Below, in pieces: positions 1 through 6,202 of a stretch of DNA of 64,000 bases; the stretch's first letter is position 1, and the number at the start of each line of letters is the position of its first letter. Both the position numbers and the translations under genes were made by a program. A model generated the notes under the pieces. It did not search any database. It saw only the letters and a list, made by a program, of their open reading frames with translations, and was not told the DNA's origin. The DNA comes from Mogibacterium diversum. GTDB lineage: Bacteria; Bacillota; Clostridia; Peptostreptococcales; Anaerovoracaceae. The stretch is taken from the NCBI RefSeq assembly GCF_002998925.1, contig NZ_CP027228.1, positions 1,736,001 through 1,800,000 of the forward strand, in the 5' to 3' direction.

Positions 1-39
1 ACTTGTGAGCGTGTACTAAGCACTATGTAAGGAGACACC

Positions 40-447
40 ATGGAATTTATCATAGCTAATGAAGGCATTCCTCAAAATATCGGCTGTGAAGGAGCGACTA
101 TTGCGTACTATGGTAGTGAGATAGAGTTTCGCTATGAGACGGTTCCTCCGCATGGCGACGAAATCTTTTCCGCAGAATTGCCACTCTTAGATATTAAGCT
201 TCCATTTTGGATGTATGGGAGGAATTTGATTTTTCTAGATGCATATTATTTGCTTGCAGAAACAGTGGAGGCACACACTTGGAATCCTATAACTAGCAGG
301 CTTATCAACATACATACTGGCGAAAGTGCCAGCCTCGGTGATTGGTATAATAATGTGAAGGTAAAAGCGAATTGCGTTGAATTAAAAAATGACTTCACTG
401 GGGAAACGATGATATTAAAGGATGTTAAGAATCTGAGCTGGGTTTAA
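40..447 (+). CDS. hypothetical protein, immunity-like context
   Basis: The product is an acidic 135-residue soluble protein with no signal peptide, membrane segment or motif I recognise. A good ribosome site (AAGGAG at 29-34) sits 5 bases before the ATG. It is followed at 38 bp by another small acidic orphan protein and then by a DUF4304-like protein. Such runs of unrelated small acidic proteins are typical of immunity genes for polymorphic toxins, but no toxin is visible here and the window starts just upstream. The function is unknown and the immunity role is inference from context only. Confidence 0.6.
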   Translation: MEFIIANEGIPQNIGCEGATIAYYGSEIEFRYETVPPHGDEIFSAELPLLDIKLPFWMYGRNLIFLDAYYLLAETVEAHTWNPITSRLINIHTGESASLGDWYNNVKVKANCVELKNDFTGETMILKDVKNLSWV

Positions 448-484
448 AATGCTGGGGGTGTCAAAACTTCTAAAGGAGTGAATT

Positions 485-1162
485 ATGGGCGAATATTACA
501 AATGGGTCAATATAGATAAGAAGGAGTATATTACTCCCCGTGATTTTGGCTATGGGAACAAGTTCTGGGAGTCAATGCATAAGGATAGTGATCCTCTACA
601 TGCTCTTCGTGCGCTCTTAGCTGATGAATGGAGAGGCGATCGCGTTCTATGGTTTGGCGATGAGATGCGGGTAACAGAGCATTTTCCGAATGAGGCTATT
701 CGAATCCTTTATGCACAATCAGTAGATTTTGGATATCCAGGCGATGCATACGACATGATTTTAGATACATATCGAAATGTATCTTGCTTGTTCAAGGAAG
801 CCGAGGAAGATGTTCGTGAAGAAATAGGCTACTATATTAAAGATTATTTGGAGCTCAGAAGACTGGAACCCTATAATGAATATGGAATCGACTTGGAACA
901 TCCTTATGAGGGGCTATTCTTAAAAACGGGACGGAGATATAAGTACACTATCAACCATACGAAAAAAGTGTATTACTCACTTGATGAAACGGACATTCTA
1001 TTTCAGAACAATACAAAGAATGACTTTTCAGACCCGCTACCAATACTGATGGGCTATGGAAGAGTTACGGAACCCGGAGAATGGCTTGGCGATATTATTG
1101 GCGTGTCTGATAGCAGACCAGAGGGATATTTGCTTTTAAAGAAACTATATATGGATAGGTAA
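485..1162 (+). CDS. hypothetical protein, possible immunity protein
   Basis: This 225-residue acidic cytoplasmic protein is preceded by AAAGGAG at 472-478. It is rich in Tyr, Asp and Glu and has no signal peptide or transmembrane stretch. I recognise no domain. The N-terminal half looks helical and the C-terminal third more beta-rich, the general build of several immunity families, but this is only an impression. It lies in the same direction as its two neighbours, so co-transcription is plausible. Downstream is a short coding remnant (1186-1245), which suggests local rearrangement. Confidence 0.6.
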   Translation: MGEYYKWVNIDKKEYITPRDFGYGNKFWESMHKDSDPLHALRALLADEWRGDRVLWFGDEMRVTEHFPNEAIRILYAQSVDFGYPGDAYDMILDTYRNVSCLFKEAEEDVREEIGYYIKDYLELRRLEPYNEYGIDLEHPYEGLFLKTGRRYKYTINHTKKVYYSLDETDILFQNNTKNDFSDPLPILMGYGRVTEPGEWLGDIIGVSDSRPEGYLLLKKLYMDR

Positions 1163-1185
1163 ATGATAAAGAGTGATTCCCGTAG

Positions 1186-1245
1186 AAACGCCTGAATGAT
1201 ATTGAAGAAATGAAAGGCTTGTTAGAAAGCGGATTAAGTAGATAA
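1186..1245 (+). pseudogene. possible C-terminal gene remnant
   Basis: After a TAG at 1183 the frame reads 19 codons (K-R-L-N-D-I-E-E-M-K-G-L-L-E-S-G-L-S-R) to a TAA. The composition looks like the helical end of a protein, and there is no start codon or ribosome site, so this may be the stump of a deleted gene. It is too short to assign and could be chance. Confidence 0.2.
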
Positions 1246-1300
1246 AGATCTATTTTAAAAAATGATTTGAATAAATTAGATAATTAAGGAGATTATACAA

Positions 1301-1978
1301 CTGAAAATAAAAAATGATGAGTTAGAAAAAATAGAGCCTAGAACATTATGTGAAGAGGCCTGGCAAGAAATAGCGAGTCATTTCCCAGATTTTAAGGTGC
1401 TTTCAAAGGGGCAAAAATTAAAGAGGGTTGCGAAAGATAAGGATATTTTCTTCGAAATATATTTCCAAGCAAATAGATATAATAATAAGGATAGCGTAGA
1501 ATTTATTCCACATATTGGTATTTATTCCAAATCAATAAAGCGTGCAGGTATCAATAATGGATTTATATATGGCGGGGATTTAGGTTCGTTAAGTTCAAGA
1601 AAACCGCATGCGTGGTGGCAACTTGCAGGTGCGAGCTATAAATTTACTGTGGAAGAAGTAAGCAAGCTTATAAAAATACACGTTATTCCAATTTTCAATT
1701 ATTTCGAGGATACTCAAGCAAATATTGATAGAATTTTAGAAGGAAATTGCACGTCAGAGAGTTTGTTATACTATATATATTATTTTGGCGGTAAAAATAA
1801 AGCACAGCAGTATTTCAATAGAATTCTAAAGGTAAATATATTTAAAAATAAATATATCAGTTTCTATGAATCATTGAAAAGTATGCCTGAAGAAAACATT
1901 GATTTGAATTACTCGGAATTTTCTGGAGCCATTATGATTAAATTCGCATATCTGAATGGTATTGAAATAGAAAAATAA
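1301..1978 (+). CDS. DUF4304-like protein, putative immunity protein, CTG start
   Basis: A GTG at 1397 would give 193 residues, but no ribosome site precedes it. The same frame is open upstream to a CTG at 1301, which lies 9 bases after a good AAGGAG (1286-1291). The extension supplies about 32 plausible residues, giving about 225 aa. The central part (I-P-H-I-G-I-Y, then G-G-D-L-G-S, then a W-W-Q-L stretch) resembles DUF4304 proteins, which occur among immunity genes of toxin systems. The gene is very AT-rich relative to the adhesin genes, consistent with acquired DNA. The family assignment is tentative. Confidence 0.55.
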   Translation: MKIKNDELEKIEPRTLCEEAWQEIASHFPDFKVLSKGQKLKRVAKDKDIFFEIYFQANRYNNKDSVEFIPHIGIYSKSIKRAGINNGFIYGGDLGSLSSRKPHAWWQLAGASYKFTVEEVSKLIKIHVIPIFNYFEDTQANIDRILEGNCTSESLLYYIYYFGGKNKAQQYFNRILKVNIFKNKYISFYESLKSMPEENIDLNYSEFSGAIMIKFAYLNGIEIEK

Positions 1979-2066
1979 ATTTGAATTCAGTGGAATAATA
2001 AGAGTAATCAAGTTAATAGATAATGTAAAACTATCAGATTAATCGCACACCAAAAGAGGTACCACC

Positions 2067-2401
2067 ATGCAAAAAACAAACACACTAGAAAACAACTTAG
2101 TTGACGATTCGCTGCAAGGGTCACTTGTAGATACTACAAAAGAATGTGTTTCAAGCGACTAGGAATCAAGATAGATGAAATTTGCAGAAAGAGAGCAGGA
2201 TTTGATGGAGCAATCCATTTTATTCCAGGCTTACTTAAGGATGAATACAAGTTCCGTTCTATTGATATGAATACTGTCAAAATGATAATCGAACAAGCGA
2301 TGGGCTATGAAGAGCAGTGTGCGACATACACATCAGAGCTTTATAACGAAGATGTCCAGCTAATATCGAAGGATGGAAGGCTCTACTACCTTCCAGAATA
2401 A
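2067..2401 (+). pseudogene. frameshifted small gene, hypothetical
   Basis: An ATG at 2067 with AGAGGT at 2055-2060 opens a 31-codon frame (M-Q-K-T-N-T-L-E-N-N...) that stops at the TAG at 2160-2162. A second frame starting with an ATG at 2144, without a ribosome site, encodes 85 residues ending at 2401. The overlap and the missing start signal suggest one gene of about 110 codons with a +1/-1 shift near 2140-2160. The second part (D-G-A-I-H-F-I-P-G-L-L-K-D-E) matches no family I know. Two separate small genes remain possible. Confidence 0.4.
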
Positions 2402-2503
2402 GAAGTAAGCTAGAATATATCAAAATCCCCCAACTCAACCACCAGTTCCTGTACCCAACCACGCATTCGTCATATGCTCGAGTCATGAAAGGAGGTGTCC
2501 GAT

Positions 2504-3127
2504 ATGGATCAAATCAAAATTGGAAAATTCATAGCATCCTGCAGAAAGGAAGGACACATGACTCAGGCTGACCTCGCCGAGAAGCTAGGCATCAGCGACC
2601 GAGCAGTATCGAAATGGGAGACAGGAAGGTCCATGCCAGATTCGGGAATCATGCTAGAACTATGTGCGCTTCTGCACATTAACGTAAACGAACTCCTGTC
2701 GGGCGAAAGGATCATGACAGAATCATATGACAAGAGAGTAGAGGAAAATCTTTTAGCCATGAGGCGAGAGATAGAACAGCGCGATAAACGGATGCTCAGA
2801 CTGGAGATGTGGCTGACCGTACCGACAATCGTAGTGGGAATCATCCTCATAGTTCTTGCGGTGCTCCTCGCCATGCCGATGTGGCTCAGAGTAGCGCTGG
2901 TTACATTCACTGTCGCCATGATTGTTGTAGTGGGCTTCATTGCAGTTGGCATTGAGCAAAATGCAGGTTATTATGAATGTGAGTGTTGCCACCACAGGTA
3001 CGTTCCGACCTATAGAGAGGTAATCTTAGCTCCGCATAGAGGTAGAGATAGATATATGAGGTGCCCAAAGTGCGGTAAGCGTTGCTGGCAGAAGAAAGTG
3101 CTAACCGATGAAGACTCAGAACTATAA
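2504..3127 (+). CDS. XRE-family regulator with membrane helices and zinc ribbon
   Basis: Residues about 5-60 form a lambda-repressor-like helix-turn-helix (T-Q-A-D-L-A-E-K-L-G-I-S-D-R-A-V-S-K-W-E-T-G). They are followed by a charged helical linker and two transmembrane segments separated by a short M-W-L-R turn, so the termini should lie on the cytoplasmic side. The C-terminal tail has two CxxC pairs (C-E-C-C-H-H and C-P-K-C-G-K) that look like a zinc ribbon. I chose the ATG at 2504 because GGAGG (2491-2495) lies 8 bases upstream; the GTG at 2495 would overlap that site. The role is probably membrane-linked transcriptional control; the target is unknown. Confidence 0.8.
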   Translation: MDQIKIGKFIASCRKEGHMTQADLAEKLGISDRAVSKWETGRSMPDSGIMLELCALLHINVNELLSGERIMTESYDKRVEENLLAMRREIEQRDKRMLRLEMWLTVPTIVVGIILIVLAVLLAMPMWLRVALVTFTVAMIVVVGFIAVGIEQNAGYYECECCHHRYVPTYREVILAPHRGRDRYMRCPKCGKRCWQKKVLTDEDSEL

Positions 3128-3150
3128 ACCGCGATAGCACATATTGCAAT

Positions 3151-3185
3151 AATCAATAATCACTAATCACTAATCACTAATCACA
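3151..3185 (+). repeat. heptanucleotide tandem repeat beside a ribosome site
   Basis: Five consecutive 7-base units (AATCAAT, AATCACT three times, AATCACA) abut the AGAGGA ribosome site of the next gene at 3186. Repeats of this kind can change copy number by slippage and alter expression of the downstream gene. Confidence 0.75.
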
Positions 3186-3196
3186 GAGGATAACAC

Positions 3197-3601
3197 ATGA
3201 CCAAACAACAACTCCTCGCCCTCTGGCAGGGCAAATCATGGGACAGTTCACCAGCAGGAATATACTTTGTAAGTCGTAGGTTCGGTAAGGATCTGCACTT
3301 TAGCTTCTCTGGATACAGTGAGAAGGACGTAAAATCAATCCCAGACTCATTGATGAAGAGGCTAGCTGCTGAAATTGCCGAGCTAGACCAGAAGGCACTT
3401 TGCTTTATAAATGAAAATTTCCCTGATGAAGACATCGAAGGTATCTCGCTTACCGACGTAATGTTCGATAAGAACGGATGCTACGGTGCCTTTGCACTAG
3501 GATATTATGTGGGCGAATCTACAGAGGGAGAGCTTTATCTGCTAGTTAGCTTCGACGAGGAATTTGAGGCTAATAACGAAGTGATCTGCGAAGTGTATTA
3601 A
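3197..3601 (+). CDS. hypothetical acidic protein
   Basis: This is a 134-residue soluble protein with a basic N-terminal third and a strongly acidic remainder, and no signal peptide. The first part (L-L-A-L-W-Q-G-K-S-W-D-S-S-P) and the later L-T-D-V-M-F-D-K-N-G-C-Y-G-A-F-A-L-G-Y segment look like a compact alpha/beta domain. I do not recognise the family. The size, charge and position among immunity-like genes would fit another toxin-immunity or stress protein, but that is inference. The start is set by AGAGGA at 3186-3191. Confidence 0.6.
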   Translation: MTKQQLLALWQGKSWDSSPAGIYFVSRRFGKDLHFSFSGYSEKDVKSIPDSLMKRLAAEIAELDQKALCFINENFPDEDIEGISLTDVMFDKNGCYGAFALGYYVGESTEGELYLLVSFDEEFEANNEVICEVY

Positions 3602-3633
3602 AGAAGAGCAGCTTCGTATAGCAAAAAAACTTA

Positions 3634-3662
3634 TTGACAAAAGATTAAGTCAATACTAATAT
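3634..3662 (+). promoter_or_regulatory. sigma-A-type promoter of the AbiEi gene
   Basis: TTGACA (3634-3639) and TAATAT (3657-3662) are separated by exactly 17 bases, a near-consensus vegetative promoter directed at the AbiEi-like gene. Confidence 0.8.
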
Positions 3663-3708
3663 TTAATTTAAATTCGGCAAGTTGCTTGTTTGCCGAATTT
3701 AAATTAAA
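3662..3708. promoter_or_regulatory. 19-bp perfect inverted repeat, probable AbiEi operator
   Basis: TTTAATTTAAATTCGGCAA (3662-3680) is exactly repeated in inverse orientation at 3690-3708 around a 9-base spacer. The repeat begins at the last base of the -10 box, so a protein bound there would block transcription. AbiEi antitoxins are known to repress their own operon through inverted repeats at the promoter, which makes this the likely autoregulatory site. Confidence 0.75.
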
Positions 3709-3729
3709 CGTAAAAAGGCGGAAAAGTTG

Positions 3730-4314
3730 ATGGACAAGACAACGATTCCTGAAGATCAGAAGATTTTTTCTATGCAGGAACTTAAGAATAAAGGATTCTC
3801 ACAGTACAAAGTTAGCCAACTAGTGAGTGATGGACATCTTATAAAACTGAATAAAAGCTACTATGAGAATTCGAAGTACTGCGGAGAGGAATCAGATTTT
3901 TATTATGTTGATGCTTATACTCCTAATGGTGTTATATGCCTACTAAGCGCTGCAGTTTATTATCATCTTACAACATTCATACCTGATGCTATAGATGTCG
4001 CAATTCGGAGGAAATCCAAAATATCTACCAAACCTATATGGCCTCAAATGAATATTTATCACTACACAAATGCTAGATATGAACTAGGTATCAAAACTGT
4101 TAAGCAGGGAAAGAATAAATTCAGTATTTATGACATGGAGAAAACAGTTGTCGACATCGTATTCTATAGAGAAAACGTTGGCATTGAAGAAACCAAAGAG
4201 ATCTTTACAACATATCTTCAAAGAAAAGATAGGAATCTAAATCGCCTTTTAAAATATGCAAAACTGATGAAATGCGAAACTACAATTAGGCAATACTTGG
4301 AGGTCCTCGTATGA
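3730..4314 (+). CDS. abiEi: AbiEi-family antitoxin, toxin partner deleted
   Basis: The 194-residue product matches the type IV toxin-antitoxin antitoxin AbiEi. An N-terminal winged helix (about 14-55: F-S-M-Q-E-L-K-N-K-G-F-S-Q-Y-K-V) is followed by Y-T-P-N-G-V-I-C-L-L-S-A-A-V-Y-Y-H-L, the family's characteristic block, and D-M-E-K-T-V-V-D-I-V-F-Y-R. The family's role is to repress the operon and counter a nucleotidyltransferase toxin. I prefer the ATG at 3730 over the TTG at 3727 because AGGCGG (3715-3720) then has 9-base spacing. The toxin frame should start in the overlapping ATGA at 4312, but only a stump remains. Confidence 0.85.
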   Translation: MDKTTIPEDQKIFSMQELKNKGFSQYKVSQLVSDGHLIKLNKSYYENSKYCGEESDFYYVDAYTPNGVICLLSAAVYYHLTTFIPDAIDVAIRRKSKISTKPIWPQMNIYHYTNARYELGIKTVKQGKNKFSIYDMEKTVVDIVFYRENVGIEETKEIFTTYLQRKDRNLNRLLKYAKLMKCETTIRQYLEVLV

Positions 4315-4456
4315 AAAGAAGAAAACTTTGTTAAATGTTGAATTGCTTGAGGTTATTGATGTAATAAAGGCAGTCCTGCTCCCAATTGTTGAAAGTATAC
4401 GAGATAATAAAGAGTATCGTTTAAAATGGAATCATCAAATTCGAGCATGGCAATAG
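4312..4456 (+). pseudogene. remnant of AbiEii-like toxin gene
   Basis: An ATG overlapping the antitoxin stop (4312) reads only M-K-R-R-K-L-C before TAA. In another frame, 4334-4456 encodes about 40 residues (beginning N-V-E-L-L-E-V-I-D-V-I-K, ending W-N-H-Q-I-R-A-W-Q) that look like the helical C-terminus of an AbiEii nucleotidyltransferase. A start stump and an end stump in the right place and order imply an internal deletion of most of the toxin. Confidence 0.55.
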
Positions 4457-4552
4457 GAATTAATGCACCTATTTTATAGGAATTAGCGTGCTATCCAATA
4501 ATAACTACATATAGAAAGTTATAAAATTTGATTCACAGAAAGGATCCCCCGC

Positions 4553-5401
4553 ATGACAGAAAAAATCAAAAAATTCATCGAAGAATTCAAGAAGCTCGAG
4601 AACAGAGAAACCATTAAGATCAATTTAATCTCCGAAACCAAGACTCCCCTGACGAGCAGCAATGTTGCAGGCTGGTTCTACTTGCCTAAGACTAGCACAA
4701 TTCCTACCACCTCCAAGGGCGAGCAGCTGATGTATTTGGCGCAGATAAACTGCGAGGAGTTACCTGAGAATAGCATCTATCCGTCTAAGGGCATCATGCA
4801 GTTTTGGATATTTGGAGGAGATTACAACCTAGGTAACGACTACACGAAGCCTACCTCAGATAGCAAGAAACGTGTTATTTACTACCCGGAGATAGAAGAG
4901 CATTTCACTGAAGTGGAACTTTCAGAGATGTATAAACCTGAGGAGGATAAGAAGGAGGGCGAGCTCATCACGCCAATTAATGATGGGGCGCCATTTGCCA
5001 TGTCTTTTGAGAAAACTAGCCAGTGGCCTCTGCCGAATGACTTTAGGTTTGAGGAGATTTTCAACGAGAAACTCAATGAACATATCGAGGAGACGAAGGC
5101 AGAAGAAGGCTTTGAGTCATATGATATAGGCGAAGAAGAGTCATACGATATCATAGAAGATCTCGACATCCCTAATCACACGCAGATAGGAGGCTATGGT
5201 CATTTCACGCAGGAAGATCCACGCATGTACGATGACTTTGAGGATTATACCGAGCTCCTGTTCCAGCTTGATTCGGAGTTCGGAACTGACGACTACTACA
5301 TCCTGTGGGGTGACTGTGGCGTAGGAAATTTCTTTGCGAAAAAAGAGCAGCTTCGTAACTTGGACTTCGCCGAGTGCCTATATAGCTGGGACTGCTGTTA
5401 A
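4553..5401 (+). CDS. DUF1963 (YwqG-type) protein
   Basis: The 282-residue acidic cytoplasmic protein has the DUF1963/YwqG layout. There is an N-terminal block with L-M-Y-L-A-Q-I-N-C-E-E-L-P, then M-Q-F-W-I-F-G-G-D-Y-N-L-G, a central acidic segment, and a C-terminal I-G-G-Y-G-H-F-T-Q-E-D-P-R and W-G-D-C-G-V-G-N-F-F. The biochemical role of this family is unsettled; members often sit in immunity or stress clusters, as here. An AAAGGA-type ribosome site precedes the ATG. No signal peptide or membrane helix is present. Confidence 0.8.
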   Translation: MTEKIKKFIEEFKKLENRETIKINLISETKTPLTSSNVAGWFYLPKTSTIPTTSKGEQLMYLAQINCEELPENSIYPSKGIMQFWIFGGDYNLGNDYTKPTSDSKKRVIYYPEIEEHFTEVELSEMYKPEEDKKEGELITPINDGAPFAMSFEKTSQWPLPNDFRFEEIFNEKLNEHIEETKAEEGFESYDIGEEESYDIIEDLDIPNHTQIGGYGHFTQEDPRMYDDFEDYTELLFQLDSEFGTDDYYILWGDCGVGNFFAKKEQLRNLDFAECLYSWDCC

Positions 5402-5451
5402 CGATTTATCAAAACTCAGAGTTCAACATTTCAGATAAAAGGGGGATATAC

Positions 5452-5937
5452 ATGAGAAGACAGGACAGAGAGATAACAGAATTAGACGAACTGCTGGAGA
5501 TAATAAATCGCTGCGACATATGCAGGCTGGCGCTAAACGATGACGGATATCCGTACATACTTCCGCTCAACTTCGGGACGGAGGTGCATGACGGTAAGCT
5601 GACGCTGTATTTTCACAGTGCGCTCGAGGGATACAAGGTTGGGCTGTTCGAGAAGGATAATCGTGCTACCTTCGAGATGGACTGCAAGCATGAGCTTGAG
5701 TATTTCGAAGACAAAGGCTACTGCACGATGGCGTATGAGAGTGTAATCGGAAGAGGCAAGATTCGAATCCTCTCGGATGATGAGAAGATGCACGCTTTGA
5801 GGCAGCTCATGAATCACTATCATGAGGATAAAAATGCATACTTCAACCCTGCCGCTGTTCCGAGGACATTGGTGTATGCGCTAGAGGTTGAACATATGAC
5901 TGGCAAGAGGAAGAAACCGAAAGGTCATATAAAGTAA
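5452..5937 (+). CDS. NimA-like pyridoxamine 5'-phosphate oxidase-fold protein
   Basis: The 161-residue protein has the split-barrel flavin-binding fold of the NimA/PNPOx-like family. Diagnostic blocks are R-L-A-L-N-D-D-G-Y-P-Y-I-L-P-L-N-F-G near the N-terminus, L-Y-F-H-S-A-L-E-G-Y-K in the middle, and the C-terminal V-E-H-M-T-G-K. Relatives bind FMN or haem, and some reduce nitroimidazoles; the substrate here is unknown. GGGGG-rich sequence before the ATG gives a reasonable ribosome site, and a hairpin terminator follows the stop. A second family member lies at 53502-53978. Confidence 0.85.
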   Translation: MRRQDREITELDELLEIINRCDICRLALNDDGYPYILPLNFGTEVHDGKLTLYFHSALEGYKVGLFEKDNRATFEMDCKHELEYFEDKGYCTMAYESVIGRGKIRILSDDEKMHALRQLMNHYHEDKNAYFNPAAVPRTLVYALEVEHMTGKRKKPKGHIK

Positions 5938-5945
5938 CAGTTTGC

Positions 5946-5981
5946 AGAAGGTGTGGTCTATATACCGTACCTTCTATTTTT
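5946..5981 (+). terminator. terminator after the NimA-like gene
   Basis: AGAAGGTGTGGT (5946-5957) can pair with ACCGTACCTTCT (5964-5975) with a few wobble or mismatched positions, followed by a T-rich tract. Confidence 0.6.
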
Positions 5982-6202
5982 CTATCTTTTTGAATCTCAA
6001 AATGTATAAATATAATAAAAATGAATTTAAGTCAGAAAAGTGAGGTTGTGCGCAAAGCCGCTATTAATGCACTTTATTGTTCTTTTTTCGCACTTTTTAT
6101 GGAATTAGCTTGCTTGTCTATCCGCTATAGGCTATACTCCAATAAAATGCATAAATATTATTTTTTGAACTGAATGACTACGTTATTAAAAGGAGGAACA
6201 AC

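Noticed and set aside
3151..3185. Tandem units as a CRISPR-like array
   Set aside because: The units are only 7 bases and contiguous with no spacers.
3605..5356. A shared 14-base stretch AGAGCAGCTTCGTA after 3601 and inside the DUF1963 gene (5343-5356)
   Set aside because: It might mark a DUF1963 remnant, but no wider similarity extends from it, so chance is as likely.
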